NCBI GenBank assembly: GCA_024279255.1
Contig: JAJRRT010000074.1
Coordinates: 1 to 41,621 of the forward strand
Length of the DNA stretch: 41,621 nt
Reading direction: 5' to 3'
Source: Deltaproteobacteria bacterium
GTDB taxonomy: Bacteria > Desulfobacterota > Desulfuromonadia > Desulfuromonadales > Geopsychrobacteraceae
The translations under genes and the position numbers were made by a program. A model generated the notes under the pieces. That model did not search any database. It worked only from the letters and a program-made list of their open reading frames with translations, and was not told the DNA's origin. Of the stretch, positions 7,637 through 16,198 are shown piece after piece (positions within the stretch are counted from its first letter, which is position 1; every line of letters starts with the position of its first letter).

Positions 7637-10627
7637 ATGGGAACAGGAAGTCCGACCTTTCATCTGCTGGTGGTCGATGATAATCCGACCAACCTTGAGT
7701 TGATGGCTCGCATCGTTGAGAATCATCTGCCCGAGGTCCGTTGTCTAACTGCACTCAGTGCTGACGACGGGTTTAATTTGCTCGAAAATGAGCGGATTGA
7801 CGGTGCCTTTGTTGACGTGCAAATGCCTGCTGTCAATGGGTTCGACATGTGTCGTCAGCTGAAGTCTGACCCGAAGACGGCGCATATCCCGGTGGTGCTT
7901 CTGACGGCGCATATCGCGACCCCGCAGAGCCGTGCTGAAGGTCTTGATGCTGGTGCCCAGGATTTTATTTCGCAGCCGGTCAGTAATATTGAAATGTTGG
8001 CTCGCATCCGTGTGATGTTACGTTTGCAGCGTGAGCGCGAAAGTCTTTCGACTCAAAACCAACAGCTGCATCAACAGCTTGAAAATAATGTTGGGGCCTT
8101 ACGCTGGTTAACCGGATTGGTCGATGCTGGAAATCACGCAACTGTTGATTCAAAACTCCTCGAAAAACTTGCAGCTGGGCTCAATGGCGCACAAAAACCA
8201 ACGCCGGATCAATTTGCCAGCTGGCTATTGCCTGAGCTTCCGAATGGTTGGCAAAACGCTCTATTGAAATTGGCGTTACTTGAAACTATCCCGCTTGAAC
8301 TGGCGCGAAGATTGACGGAGCTTGAGGATGTTGAGGCTATTCTCGATTACCTCTGGCGCCATAATTATCATGTCGAAACGATTGCTGGCGGGTATCGTTT
8401 TGATGAGAGTCTACACGGGTACTTGCGCGAACAGGCACGAACCTTTTTGAGCGAAGAAGAGCAATTTGAGGTTCAGCGCCTGGCTGCAGGCTGGTTTCAG
8501 GAGAAGAACGATTTTTGGTGCGCTCTTCAGCACCTTCTATATGGCCGATTCTACGAAGAGGCTGAACTTCTATTAAGTCAGACCGGGCTGTTGTTGCCGG
8601 TGACAGCACCAGAGAACGCGACTGCATTGCTGGCTCTTGTGCCGGAGGACTTGGCGGCTAAACAGGGTTGGCTCTCTCTGTTTGTCGGGAGCTGCAAGTT
8701 TATTTTTTCGCCGAATGAGGTCGATAGCTGGCTCGAATTAGCCAGAGTTCGATTTGTCGCTGCCGGTGATCGGCGCGGGGAACTTTTTGCGCTGTCCCAG
8801 AAGGTTCGTCAGCACCTGTTTATCGATGGTCGCTTTGCCTTCGGGCGTGAACTTTTGCCCCGCATTCAGGAATTGCTGGTTGAACAGCAGGAGGACCTCG
8901 ATCCGGTAAATCTGTCTACAGTGCATTATTCTCTGGCACTGGGTTTGGGCTTTTTCGCTGGTGAATTGAAGCGTGGGGAGATGTTTGCGCGATCCTGCCT
9001 TCAGATGGCACAACGAAGTGGGTTACCAGACCTTGAACTCGAGGGGCGGATTGCTTGTGGTTACATGGCGTTGTTACAGGGGCGCGGTTTTGTTGCTTGT
9101 TCTGAAGTAGAGAATGCCTGGCAACTCTGCGCAAAAGGGGCAAATGTCTCGGTATTCTTTGGCCTGATGTCAGCTAACTTACTTCTGCACACCGGAGACC
9201 TGAACGGCTATCGTGTACAGCGACAACATTTGGCGGAATGTTTCGGGCGACAGGCCGTGCAACAAGGGACACTCGGCGTTGTCCTCAGCTTGCTGGATGT
9301 TGAGGCCGCACTGCTGGAAGGGGATTTGGATGCTGCCGCTGAAATGATTCGTATCGGTTCGGCCAAAGATATTTCTGCCAGTAATCCTCATTTACAGAGT
9401 TGGTTGTTGCAGTTCCAGGCCTTGCTGCATGCTCGATTTGGCCGCCATGAAGACGCGCGGAACGATTTGAAAGAGTCACGCCGATTGCGAGAACTGGCAG
9501 GCGGAGGAGTTCATAGGCTGACCAACCTGTTGATCTGCGCCGAAACACTATTGGAACTCGATGAATTGGAAGAGGCCTATGGCCTGCTGCATGGAGCCCT
9601 TGAGCTTTCCTGCCAAAGCGGTGATCTGCTGGTTCGGCCTGGAATTCACGCCGTTCTTGCCCGGCTCTATCAACGTCGCACCGAAACTGTTAAGGCGCTT
9701 GATCATCTGCGGGAATTTCTGCAGTTGTTACGTTCTCGGCAACATAAATGCTGCTTCTTCTTAACCCCGGAGTTGTTGGAAATTTTACCCCTGGCGGTAG
9801 AAAATGATGTGTTGCCAGAGGTGGCCTGTCGACTTTCGTCCGATTTTTTCGGCTGTGACATCCTCAATGATGGACAATTGGTTCCTCACTTGAAAATCTC
9901 CATGCTCGGGCATTTTCGATTGTGCCTTGACGAGGGGAACTGGATCGAGGCGAGCATTCTGGGTGGTCCGGGGCGACATCTGATCGGACTGCTGGTCTTT
10001 GCGCCGGGGCAGCAGTTCTCAGTTGATGCCATCTATGGCCGAATCTGGCCAGAAAGCTCCCCTGACCGCGCACGGCAGAATTTTGATAGTACCCTGTTGC
10101 GTTTGCGTAAGGCTTTGGATGAGGGCTGTGGAACTGGTGCCGGGCGTAGCTATCTGGCCGTGGAACGGGGTATCCTGTTTTTACGACATGTGAAAGTTGA
10201 TGCTGTCGACTTCAAGTTCAATGTCGAACAAGGCCGCAGTCTCCAGCGACGTGGTGATTTATGGCAGGCTAGTCACCAGTTGCTGGCGGCAGACAACCTT
10301 TGGCATGGGAAGTTGATGGAAGGGTTCGATTTGCCGGGGGACCTGTTTGATAAGCAGGAAGCTTTGGCTGAACTGCGCTTTGAGCAGATTGAATTGCTGG
10401 CGAGTTTGAGTGAACCATTTTTTAGTGCTGTTGATCTTGAGGCCTTGTTGTTGGCGGGTTTGCGTGCTGATCCGATTCGCGAATCGTTCATTAAAAAACT
10501 CTTGTCGCTTTACCGTCAGCAGTATGACCAGGTGAAGCAGAAGAGGTTGCTCGACCAGTATCGTAAGTCGCTACAGGGCGAGGATTTTACAGCAAACGAA
10601 ATTGCCGAAATTATGCTTGCTTTGTAG
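7637..10627 (+). CDS. Response regulator fused to MalT-like helical repeats and a SARP/BTAD-type DNA-binding end
   Basis: A 996-residue cytoplasmic regulator. The receiver domain (about 8-130) has the acidic pair D14/D15 and phospho-acceptor D60 in FVDVQMP. The residue before the conserved proline of the active-site loop is Gln113 (ISQP) rather than the usual Lys. A short coiled stretch follows (about 133-150). The long middle (about 165-740) resembles the winged-helix plus TPR part of MalT/LAL regulators, but no P-loop NTPase is visible. From about 751 (LKISMLGHF) a winged helix of OmpR/SARP type appears, with WPESSPDRARQNFDSTLLRLRKAL. A BTAD-like helical domain then runs to the C-terminus. 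ATG 7637 follows AAAAGGGAG with good spacing. It follows the helicase after 19 bases. The cognate kinase and targets are not in the window. Confidence 0.85.
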   Translation: MGTGSPTFHLLVVDDNPTNLELMARIVENHLPEVRCLTALSADDGFNLLENERIDGAFVDVQMPAVNGFDMCRQLKSDPKTAHIPVVLLTAHIATPQSRAEGLDAGAQDFISQPVSNIEMLARIRVMLRLQRERESLSTQNQQLHQQLENNVGALRWLTGLVDAGNHATVDSKLLEKLAAGLNGAQKPTPDQFASWLLPELPNGWQNALLKLALLETIPLELARRLTELEDVEAILDYLWRHNYHVETIAGGYRFDESLHGYLREQARTFLSEEEQFEVQRLAAGWFQEKNDFWCALQHLLYGRFYEEAELLLSQTGLLLPVTAPENATALLALVPEDLAAKQGWLSLFVGSCKFIFSPNEVDSWLELARVRFVAAGDRRGELFALSQKVRQHLFIDGRFAFGRELLPRIQELLVEQQEDLDPVNLSTVHYSLALGLGFFAGELKRGEMFARSCLQMAQRSGLPDLELEGRIACGYMALLQGRGFVACSEVENAWQLCAKGANVSVFFGLMSANLLLHTGDLNGYRVQRQHLAECFGRQAVQQGTLGVVLSLLDVEAALLEGDLDAAAEMIRIGSAKDISASNPHLQSWLLQFQALLHARFGRHEDARNDLKESRRLRELAGGGVHRLTNLLICAETLLELDELEEAYGLLHGALELSCQSGDLLVRPGIHAVLARLYQRRTETVKALDHLREFLQLLRSRQHKCCFFLTPELLEILPLAVENDVLPEVACRLSSDFFGCDILNDGQLVPHLKISMLGHFRLCLDEGNWIEASILGGPGRHLIGLLVFAPGQQFSVDAIYGRIWPESSPDRARQNFDSTLLRLRKALDEGCGTGAGRSYLAVERGILFLRHVKVDAVDFKFNVEQGRSLQRRGDLWQASHQLLAADNLWHGKLMEGFDLPGDLFDKQEALAELRFEQIELLASLSEPFFSAVDLEALLLAGLRADPIRESFIKKLLSLYRQQYDQVKQKRLLDQYRKSLQGEDFTANEIAEIMLAL

Positions 10628-10641
10628 TTTGGCTGAATAAG

Positions 10642-10655
10642 GTGATGCAGATCAC
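10642..10655. promoter_or_regulatory. CRP/FNR-like palindrome upstream of mrp
   Basis: GTGA-TGCAGA-TCAC is a perfect half-site pair with a 6-base spacer, as in CRP-family operators. It sits about 55 bases before the mrp start, in an otherwise featureless gap of 82 bases. The pattern is short, so it could occur by chance; no neighbouring CRP/FNR gene is present. Confidence 0.35.
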
Positions 10656-10709
10656 TAAAGTTCTTAAATCTATAACTTGAAATAAGTGAAAGTGGAGAGG
10701 TAGTAAAGC

Positions 10710-11582
10710 ATGAGTAATTGTAACAGTTGTGACGACAGCTCCTGTGCGAGCCAGACAAAGGGTGCCCAGGAGAACGACGAACAGTTTAAACGCCGTCAGG
10801 CTCTGGATAGTCGGCTTTGCAGCATTGATAAGCGTATTCTGGTTATGTCAGGCAAGGGCGGGGTCGGCAAAAGTACGACTGCAGTCAATCTGGCTATCGC
10901 TCTATCGCAGCAGGGGCATCGGGTTGGTCTGCTCGATATCGATCTGCACGGGCCAAGTTTGCCGAAGATGTTTGGACTCGAAACTACGCGACCCAATGGC
11001 AGTGAAGAGGGGATCATTCCGCTCGATTTTGCCGGTCTTAAGCTGATGTCGATCGGTTTCTTGCTTGAGAAAACCAGTGACGCCATGATTATTCGGGGCC
11101 CGATGAAAAACAGTGCCATTCAACAATTGTTGGCCGATGTTGTCTGGGGAGAACTCGATTACCTGGTGGTTGATTGCCCGCCAGGGACGGGTGATGAACC
11201 TCTCAGCGCGGTACAAATGCTCGGGACTAAAGCGGCGGCAGTGATTGTCACGACACCACAGGATGTGGCCTTGGTGGATGTCGAAAAATCGATCAGTTTC
11301 TGCCAGCAACTCAAATTGCCGATCATCGGTATGATAGAAAATATGAGTGGTTTTATCTGCCCGCACTGCGACAAACGCTCAGATATCTTCAAGAGTGGTG
11401 GCGGTAGCAAGCTGGCCGAGAAGTACTCGATACCTTTTCTAGCTCAAGTACCACTCGACCCCCGGATTGTCGTCGCAGGTGATAGTGGCAAGCCACATAT
11501 TCTGTCGCACCCCGAATCAGAGTGCAGCCAGGCTCTGGAGCATGCCGCGGAGGAAGCTCATCAGTGGTGGCAGCAGGGCTAA
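10710..11582 (+). CDS. mrp: Mrp/NBP35-type iron-sulfur cluster carrier ATPase
   Basis: A P-loop ATPase of the Mrp/ApbC/Nbp35 group, 290 residues, expected to bind and deliver [4Fe-4S] clusters in the cytoplasm. It shows the deviant Walker A GKGGVGKST, followed by DIDLHGPSLPKMFGL, VDCPPGTGDEP and the metal-binding pair CPHC (FICPHCDKRSDIF). The N-terminus has C4, C7 and C12 within the first 12 residues, reminiscent of the extra cluster-binding tail of Nbp35 and not of the plain Mrp/ApbC form. There is no DUF59 domain in front. GAGAGG about 10 bases before ATG 10710 is the ribosome-binding site. The gene sits between a regulator and gatCAB; no functional link is evident. Confidence 0.93.
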   Translation: MSNCNSCDDSSCASQTKGAQENDEQFKRRQALDSRLCSIDKRILVMSGKGGVGKSTTAVNLAIALSQQGHRVGLLDIDLHGPSLPKMFGLETTRPNGSEEGIIPLDFAGLKLMSIGFLLEKTSDAMIIRGPMKNSAIQQLLADVVWGELDYLVVDCPPGTGDEPLSAVQMLGTKAAAVIVTTPQDVALVDVEKSISFCQQLKLPIIGMIENMSGFICPHCDKRSDIFKSGGGSKLAEKYSIPFLAQVPLDPRIVVAGDSGKPHILSHPESECSQALEHAAEEAHQWWQQG

Positions 11583-11652
11583 CAAGGATGGGCCCCACTT
11601 CGGGGTTATTACTGACAAAGCGGCGATAAGGTCGCGGTCAACAGGAGTTGTT

Positions 11653-11940
11653 ATGAAGATTACGCGTGAAGAGGTTGAGCATGTCGCCCGGCTGTCACGA
11701 TTGGCGCTAGAGGAAACCGAGATCGATGCTCTGACCGGACAGATGGATCAGTTGTTGGGCTATGTTGAAAAGCTCAATGAACTCGATACAGAGGGGATTG
11801 TGCCCACGGCTCATGCTGTCCCGATGGAGAACGCTTTTCGCGCCGACGAAGTCAAACCGTCGATCGGTCTGGAGCGGGCGCTGCAGAATGCACCGCAGAG
11901 TGAAGAGAGTTGTTTTGTTGTACCGAAGATTATCGAGTAG
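11653..11940 (+). CDS. gatC: Aspartyl/glutamyl-tRNA(Asn/Gln) amidotransferase subunit C
   Basis: Small subunit of GatCAB, which converts misacylated Glu-tRNA(Gln) or Asp-tRNA(Asn) to the amidated forms. At 95 residues it has the normal length, starting MKITREEVEHVARLSRLAL and including the typical LNELDTEGI and PTAHAV segments. It wraps around GatA as a belt-like helper. CAGGAG sits 6 bases before ATG 11653. The reading frame is open upstream to 11467 inside mrp, but that extension has no ribosome-binding site and no family counterpart. It heads gatC-gatA-gatB. Confidence 0.96.
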   Translation: MKITREEVEHVARLSRLALEETEIDALTGQMDQLLGYVEKLNELDTEGIVPTAHAVPMENAFRADEVKPSIGLERALQNAPQSEESCFVVPKIIE

Positions 11941-12000
11941 GTTCGCTGTCGATTATTCTTAATAAAGAGCAGTTCGGCAGATTAAATAACGGGAGTTACC

Positions 12001-13458
12001 ATGTCTTTTTCGCAAATGAGCATTCGCCAGTTACAGCAGTCGCTGCGCGATGGAAAAACCAGCTCGGTTGAACTGACCCGCGCCTGTCTTGAGCGGATCG
12101 CCGCGACCGACGCGCGAGTTAATGCCTTTGTTACTGTCTGTGATGAATCGGCATTAGCCGCTGCGGCAGAGGCCGATCGTAAACTCGCTGCTGGCGAAGG
12201 TGGTCCGCTGACCGGGATTCCGATTGCGGTCAAGGATATCTTCAATACCGCCGGAGTGCGGACCAGTTGCGGTTCACGAATCCTTGAAAATTACACTGCG
12301 CCATACGATGCAACCGCGTTCGCCAAGTTACAACAGCAGGGTGCGATTCTGCTTGGTAAGCTCAACATGGATGAGTTCGCCATGGGCAGTTCCAACGAGA
12401 ACAGTGCTAACGATCCGGTCCATAACCCCTGGGATCTGGAACGGGTCCCAGGGGGGTCCTCGGGTGGCAGCGCCGCTGCGCTAGCTGCTGGGCAGGCCTA
12501 TGCAACTCTGGGGACCGACACTGGTGGTTCAATCCGGCAGCCGGCTTCTTTCTGTGGTGTGGTCGGGGTCAAGCCGACCTATGGACGGGTGTCGCGTTAC
12601 GGGGTGATCGCCTATGCATCGAGTTTGGATCAGGTTGGCCCTCTGGCACATAATGTCGAAGATGCAGCCTTGATGCTGGGTGCCATAGCTGGATATGATC
12701 CTGCCGATTCGACCAGTGTCGATTGCCCGGTCCCCGACTATCTGACCGGACTCAATGCCGGGGTCAAGGGGATGAAGATCGGGCTGCCGCGTGAGTATTT
12801 CATTGAGGGTTTGGATCCCGCGGTCAAGCAGGCGGTTGAGGCGGCGATCGAGGTTTATCGTGGCCTTGGTGCTGAGATTGTCGACGTCAGCCTGCCGCAC
12901 ACTGATTATGCGGTTGCCTGTTACTATCTGATTGCGACGGCAGAAGCCTCAAGTAATCTCGCGCGCTATGACGGGGTGCGGTACGGCGTTCGTCAGCGGG
13001 TAGAAGGTGGATTGACCGGAATGTATGAAAAAACCCGGGCCGCAGGTTTTGGCGATGAGGTCAAACGCCGGATCATGCTCGGCACCTACGCCCTCTCTTC
13101 GGGTTATTACGATGCTTATTATCTCAAGGCGCAAAAAGTCAGAACTTTGATTCGCGAGGATTTCCTTAAGGCGTTTGAGCAGGTCGATCTGCTCCTGACT
13201 CCTGTCGCGCCGACTGCAGCCTTCAAGCTCGGAGAGAAGACCGATGATCCGTTGCAGATGTACCTGTCTGATATCTTTACTATCCCGGTGAATCTGGCCG
13301 GGACCTGTGCCTTGAGCCTCCCCTGTGGTATGGACGGACAGTTGCCGGTCGGGCTGCAGCTGATCGGTCAACCCTTTGATGAAGCTCGGATACTGCAAGC
13401 AGCCCAAGCCTATGAAGCAGAGACTGACTGGCATAAGCAGCGCGCACCACTGGACTAA
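12001..13458 (+). CDS. gatA: Aspartyl/glutamyl-tRNA(Asn/Gln) amidotransferase subunit A
   Basis: The amidase subunit that releases ammonia from glutamine for tRNA-dependent amidation. It has 485 residues, the usual size. The Ser-cisSer-Lys triad of the amidase signature family is in place: Lys78 in AVKDIF, Ser153 in [10 protein letters not shown] and Ser177 in [12 protein letters not shown]. These positions differ by only one residue from the triad described for S. aureus GatA (79, 154, 178). ACGGGAG precedes ATG 12001. The gap of 60 bases after gatC has no terminator, so co-transcription is expected. Confidence 0.97.
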   Translation: MSFSQMSIRQLQQSLRDGKTSSVELTRACLERIAATDARVNAFVTVCDESALAAAAEADRKLAAGEGGPLTGIPIAVKDIFNTAGVRTSCGSRILENYTAPYDATAFAKLQQQGAILLGKLNMDEFAMGSSNENSANDPVHNPWDLERVPGGSSGGSAAALAAGQAYATLGTDTGGSIRQPASFCGVVGVKPTYGRVSRYGVIAYASSLDQVGPLAHNVEDAALMLGAIAGYDPADSTSVDCPVPDYLTGLNAGVKGMKIGLPREYFIEGLDPAVKQAVEAAIEVYRGLGAEIVDVSLPHTDYAVACYYLIATAEASSNLARYDGVRYGVRQRVEGGLTGMYEKTRAAGFGDEVKRRIMLGTYALSSGYYDAYYLKAQKVRTLIREDFLKAFEQVDLLLTPVAPTAAFKLGEKTDDPLQMYLSDIFTIPVNLAGTCALSLPCGMDGQLPVGLQLIGQPFDEARILQAAQAYEAETDWHKQRAPLD

Positions 13459-13511
13459 TTTATCTAATGATTTTTGCTAGGCATCATAATTGATCCAGCA
13501 GGGAGTTTTTC

Positions 13512-14948
13512 ATGCATTCAAGATATGAAGTTGTTATCGGGCTTGAGGTTCATGTCCAGCTGACAACCAAAACCAAAATTTTTTGCGGCTGTTCCACCGC
13601 CTTCGGTAGCCACCCGAACTCACAGACCTGCCCGGTCTGTCTCGGTCTGCCCGGAGCGCTGCCAGTGCTTAATCAGCAGGTGGTCGAGTACGCAATCCGT
13701 GCCGGCCTTGCGACCAATTGTCAGATAGCCCCGCGCTCGATCTTTGCGCGTAAAAATTATTTCTACCCTGACCTGCCCAAGGGCTATCAGATCTCACAGT
13801 TTGAATTGCCTATTACCGAACATGGTTGGCTTGATATCGACAAAGAGGCTGGTGAGAAGAAGCGGATCGGCATTACCCGCATCCACATGGAAGAAGATGC
13901 CGGTAAGTTGCTGCATGGCGGCAACAGCGGCAGCCGGGTCGATTTGAATCGCGCCTGTACTCCGCTGCTTGAGGTCGTCTCTGAGCCGGATATGCGCAGT
14001 GCCGATGAGGCGATTGAGTATCTCAAACAGTTGCACCAGATCGTCGTCTATCTCGGTATCTGTGATGGCAATCTCGAAGAGGGTTCTTTTCGTTGTGATG
14101 CCAATGTTTCGTTGCGTCCCTTTGGCCAGGTTGAACTTGGCACCCGCGCTGAGTTGAAGAATATCAACTCCTTCCGCTTCATCAAACAGGCGATCGAGTA
14201 TGAGGTTGAGCGTCAGGCGGAGCTACTCGATGATGGTGGTAAGGTCGTGCAGGAGACTCGCTTGTTCGATGCCGATACTGGTGTGTCTCGTTCGATGCGT
14301 GGCAAGGAAGAGGCGCATGATTACCGCTATTTCCCTGATCCCGATCTCGTCCCGCTTGTTGTTGACGAGGCCTGGATTTCACGAGTACGTGCTGAATTGC
14401 CAGAAATGCCTCTGGTGAAGCGGCAGCGTTATGTCGAGCAGTTTGAACTGCCAGATTATGACGCCGGGGTCCTCTCGGCTGAGCGGGGAGTGGCAGAATA
14501 TTTTGAAGCGCTGGTCGATCTGCACGCTCAACCTAAGATCTGTTCCAACTGGGTGATGGGTGAGGTCATGCGCGCACTCAAGGAGAATGGGAGCACAATA
14601 ATCGATTGTCCGGTCTCTCCTGAATTGTTGGCCGGTCTTCTCAAGCGGATCGACGATAATACGATCTCAAACAAGATCGCCAAGACTGTTTTCGAAGAGA
14701 TCTGGCAGACTGGCAAGAGTGCCGATCAGGTTATCGAAGAGAAGGGTTTGAAGCAGGTTTCCGATAGCGGGGCGATTGAAGCGATACTGAACGAGGTTAT
14801 TGCTGCTAATATGGGTCAGTTTGAAGAACTCAAGGCTGGCAAAGATAAATTGACCGGATTCTTTGTTGGGCAGGTGATGAAGCTCAGCAAGGGGAAAGCC
14901 AACCCCGGGATGGTCAATCAGTTGATCCAGAAAAAGCTTTCGGAGTAG
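13512..14948 (+). CDS. gatB: Aspartyl/glutamyl-tRNA(Asn/Gln) amidotransferase subunit B
   Basis: The kinase-like subunit that phosphorylates the tRNA-bound Glu or Asp and receives ammonia through a channel from GatA. It has 478 residues. Family features include the opening [13 protein letters not shown], the zinc-type cysteines CGCS and [18 protein letters not shown] and YRYFPDPDL. The C-terminal YqeY-like tail (from about residue 330 on) binds tRNA and ends [18 protein letters not shown] lies 7 bases before ATG. The gene is followed directly by a palindromic repeat, so the gat operon probably ends here. Confidence 0.97.
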   Translation: MHSRYEVVIGLEVHVQLTTKTKIFCGCSTAFGSHPNSQTCPVCLGLPGALPVLNQQVVEYAIRAGLATNCQIAPRSIFARKNYFYPDLPKGYQISQFELPITEHGWLDIDKEAGEKKRIGITRIHMEEDAGKLLHGGNSGSRVDLNRACTPLLEVVSEPDMRSADEAIEYLKQLHQIVVYLGICDGNLEEGSFRCDANVSLRPFGQVELGTRAELKNINSFRFIKQAIEYEVERQAELLDDGGKVVQETRLFDADTGVSRSMRGKEEAHDYRYFPDPDLVPLVVDEAWISRVRAELPEMPLVKRQRYVEQFELPDYDAGVLSAERGVAEYFEALVDLHAQPKICSNWVMGEVMRALKENGSTIIDCPVSPELLAGLLKRIDDNTISNKIAKTVFEEIWQTGKSADQVIEEKGLKQVSDSGAIEAILNEVIAANMGQFEELKAGKDKLTGFFVGQVMKLSKGKANPGMVNQLIQKKLSE

Positions 14949-14951
14949 CGG

Positions 14952-15065
14952 GCTTCGCAAATGCACATCTGCAGCGTTATGCTTGAGCTCCATCGTTCAG
15001 CATAGTTATGCTACGCTTCATGCTGACGCTCCGTGCAAGTCCTGCAGCTACACCATTTTCAAAGC
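14952..15065. repeat. Imperfect palindromic intergenic element (nested inverted repeats)
   Basis: The outer arms are 14952-14981 (GCTTCGCAAATG then CTGCAG) and 15034-15065, whose reverse complement reads GCTTTGAAAATG then CTGCAG after the start GC-to-TGC. Shared blocks are GCTT-G-AAATG and CTGCAG. An inner pair, CGTTCAGCATAG against CATGCTGACG, surrounds the centre. The whole unit could fold into a long hairpin. The size and layout are those of dispersed REP/MITE-like intergenic repeats; only one copy is in this window. It contains the false upstream starts of the mtnA frame. Confidence 0.6.
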
Positions 15066-15105
15066 CTGTACAATTACATGTAAGTTAGATTTAAGGAATA
15101 GAGAT

Positions 15106-16170
15106 ATGTCTGGTTGCCAGATCGATAAAAATGTCATTCGTCCGATCCGTTTCTTCAACGGTGCTTGCCAGATGCTTGATCAGCGTCGCTTGCCTACCGA
15201 AGAAATCTGGATCAATTACACCGATTATCAGGGTGTGGCCGAAGCGATCCGCAGCATGGTGGTGCGTGGCGCCCCGGCGATCGGTGTTGCCGCGGCGATC
15301 GGGACCTGGTTCGGTGCCCGGGATATAGAAACCGAGTCGAGTGAAGTTTTTTTTGTAGAGTTGGAAAAGGTGTGTGAGGTGCTTGCTGCAACTCGACCGA
15401 CGGCAGTCAATCTGTTCTGGGCACTGGAACGGATGAAGTCTTTTGCGCATGCGAATCTGGATCGCAGTGTGCTGGAATTGAAAATCGGTCTGGAGTACGA
15501 GGCGTTGGCGATCACTCAAGAGGATGAGCAGCTCTGTATCAAATTGGGGCGGCACGGCGCTGGGTTGATTCCTGATGGAGCGCGGGTTTTGACCCATTGC
15601 AATGCCGGAGCCTTGGCAACAGCTGGTTATGGGACTGCCCTGGGGGTACTGCGCGCAGCGGTAGCATCGGGGAAAAAGATCTCTGTGCTGGCAGATGAAA
15701 CTCGGCCCTTTATGCAGGGCGCGCGACTGACAGCCTGGGAGCTGCAGAAGGACAACATCCCTGTGACCCTGATCTGCGACAACATGGCCGGATACCTGAT
15801 GAGCAAAGGTGAAATCGATTGTGTCATTGTCGGCGCCGACCGCATTGCCTCGAATGGTGATGTTGCTAATAAAATTGGAACATACACAGTGGCTGTCTTG
15901 GCCAGGGAACATAACCTTCCATTTTATGTCGCAGCCCCCTTGTCGACCCTCGATATGAGCCTCACCGATGGCTCGCAGATCCCGATTGAGGAACGCGACG
16001 CACGTGAAATCACTCATGTGGGTGACATTCAACTGGCTCCGAGCGGCGTGCCAGTCCGCAACCCGGCTTTTGATGTGACCCCGGCACGATTTGTCACGGC
16101 GATCATTACCGAAGCAGGTGTGGTTGAAGGTGACTACTCACAGGGGCTTGCTGCCCTTTTTAATAAATGA
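15106..16170 (+). CDS. mtnA: S-methyl-5-thioribose-1-phosphate isomerase MtnA
   Basis: MtnA converts methylthioribose-1-phosphate to methylthioribulose-1-phosphate in the methionine salvage pathway. From ATG 15106 the protein has 354 residues, as expected (B. subtilis MtnA has 353). Signatures are [19 protein letters not shown], the catalytic-cysteine segment [10 protein letters not shown], the catalytic-aspartate segment CDNMAGYLM, and [18 protein letters not shown]. The frame is open back to 14983, but those extra 41 residues come from the palindromic element and are not family-like. TAAGGAATAGAG is the weak ribosome-binding region. It directly precedes glnE. No other salvage gene is present. 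Confidence 0.95.
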   Translation: MSGCQIDKNVIRPIRFFNGACQMLDQRRLPTEEIWINYTDYQGVAEAIRSMVVRGAPAIGVAAAIGTWFGARDIETESSEVFFVELEKVCEVLAATRPTAVNLFWALERMKSFAHANLDRSVLELKIGLEYEALAITQEDEQLCIKLGRHGAGLIPDGARVLTHCNAGALATAGYGTALGVLRAAVASGKKISVLADETRPFMQGARLTAWELQKDNIPVTLICDNMAGYLMSKGEIDCVIVGADRIASNGDVANKIGTYTVAVLAREHNLPFYVAAPLSTLDMSLTDGSQIPIEERDAREITHVGDIQLAPSGVPVRNPAFDVTPARFVTAIITEAGVVEGDYSQGLAALFNK

Positions 16171-16198
16171 TGACAGCGGCAGGATATCTGGAGATTCT

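Noticed and set aside
11589..11606. Short GC hairpin CCCC-ACTTC-GGGG after mrp
   Set aside because: The stem is only 4 bp and there is no T-tract, so a terminator call is not justified.
11467..11652. 62-residue N-terminal extension of GatC
   Set aside because: It overlaps mrp and is not GatC-like; ATG 11653 with CAGGAG gives the normal 95 residues.
14983..15105. 41-residue N-terminal extension of MtnA
   Set aside because: It is encoded by the palindromic repeat, has no ribosome-binding site and would exceed the family length; ATG 15106 fits.
15091..16032. 313-codon frame on the minus strand opposite mtnA
   Set aside because: It is antisense to a clearly conserved enzyme, has no family-like motifs and is Arg/Gln-rich like a shadow frame.
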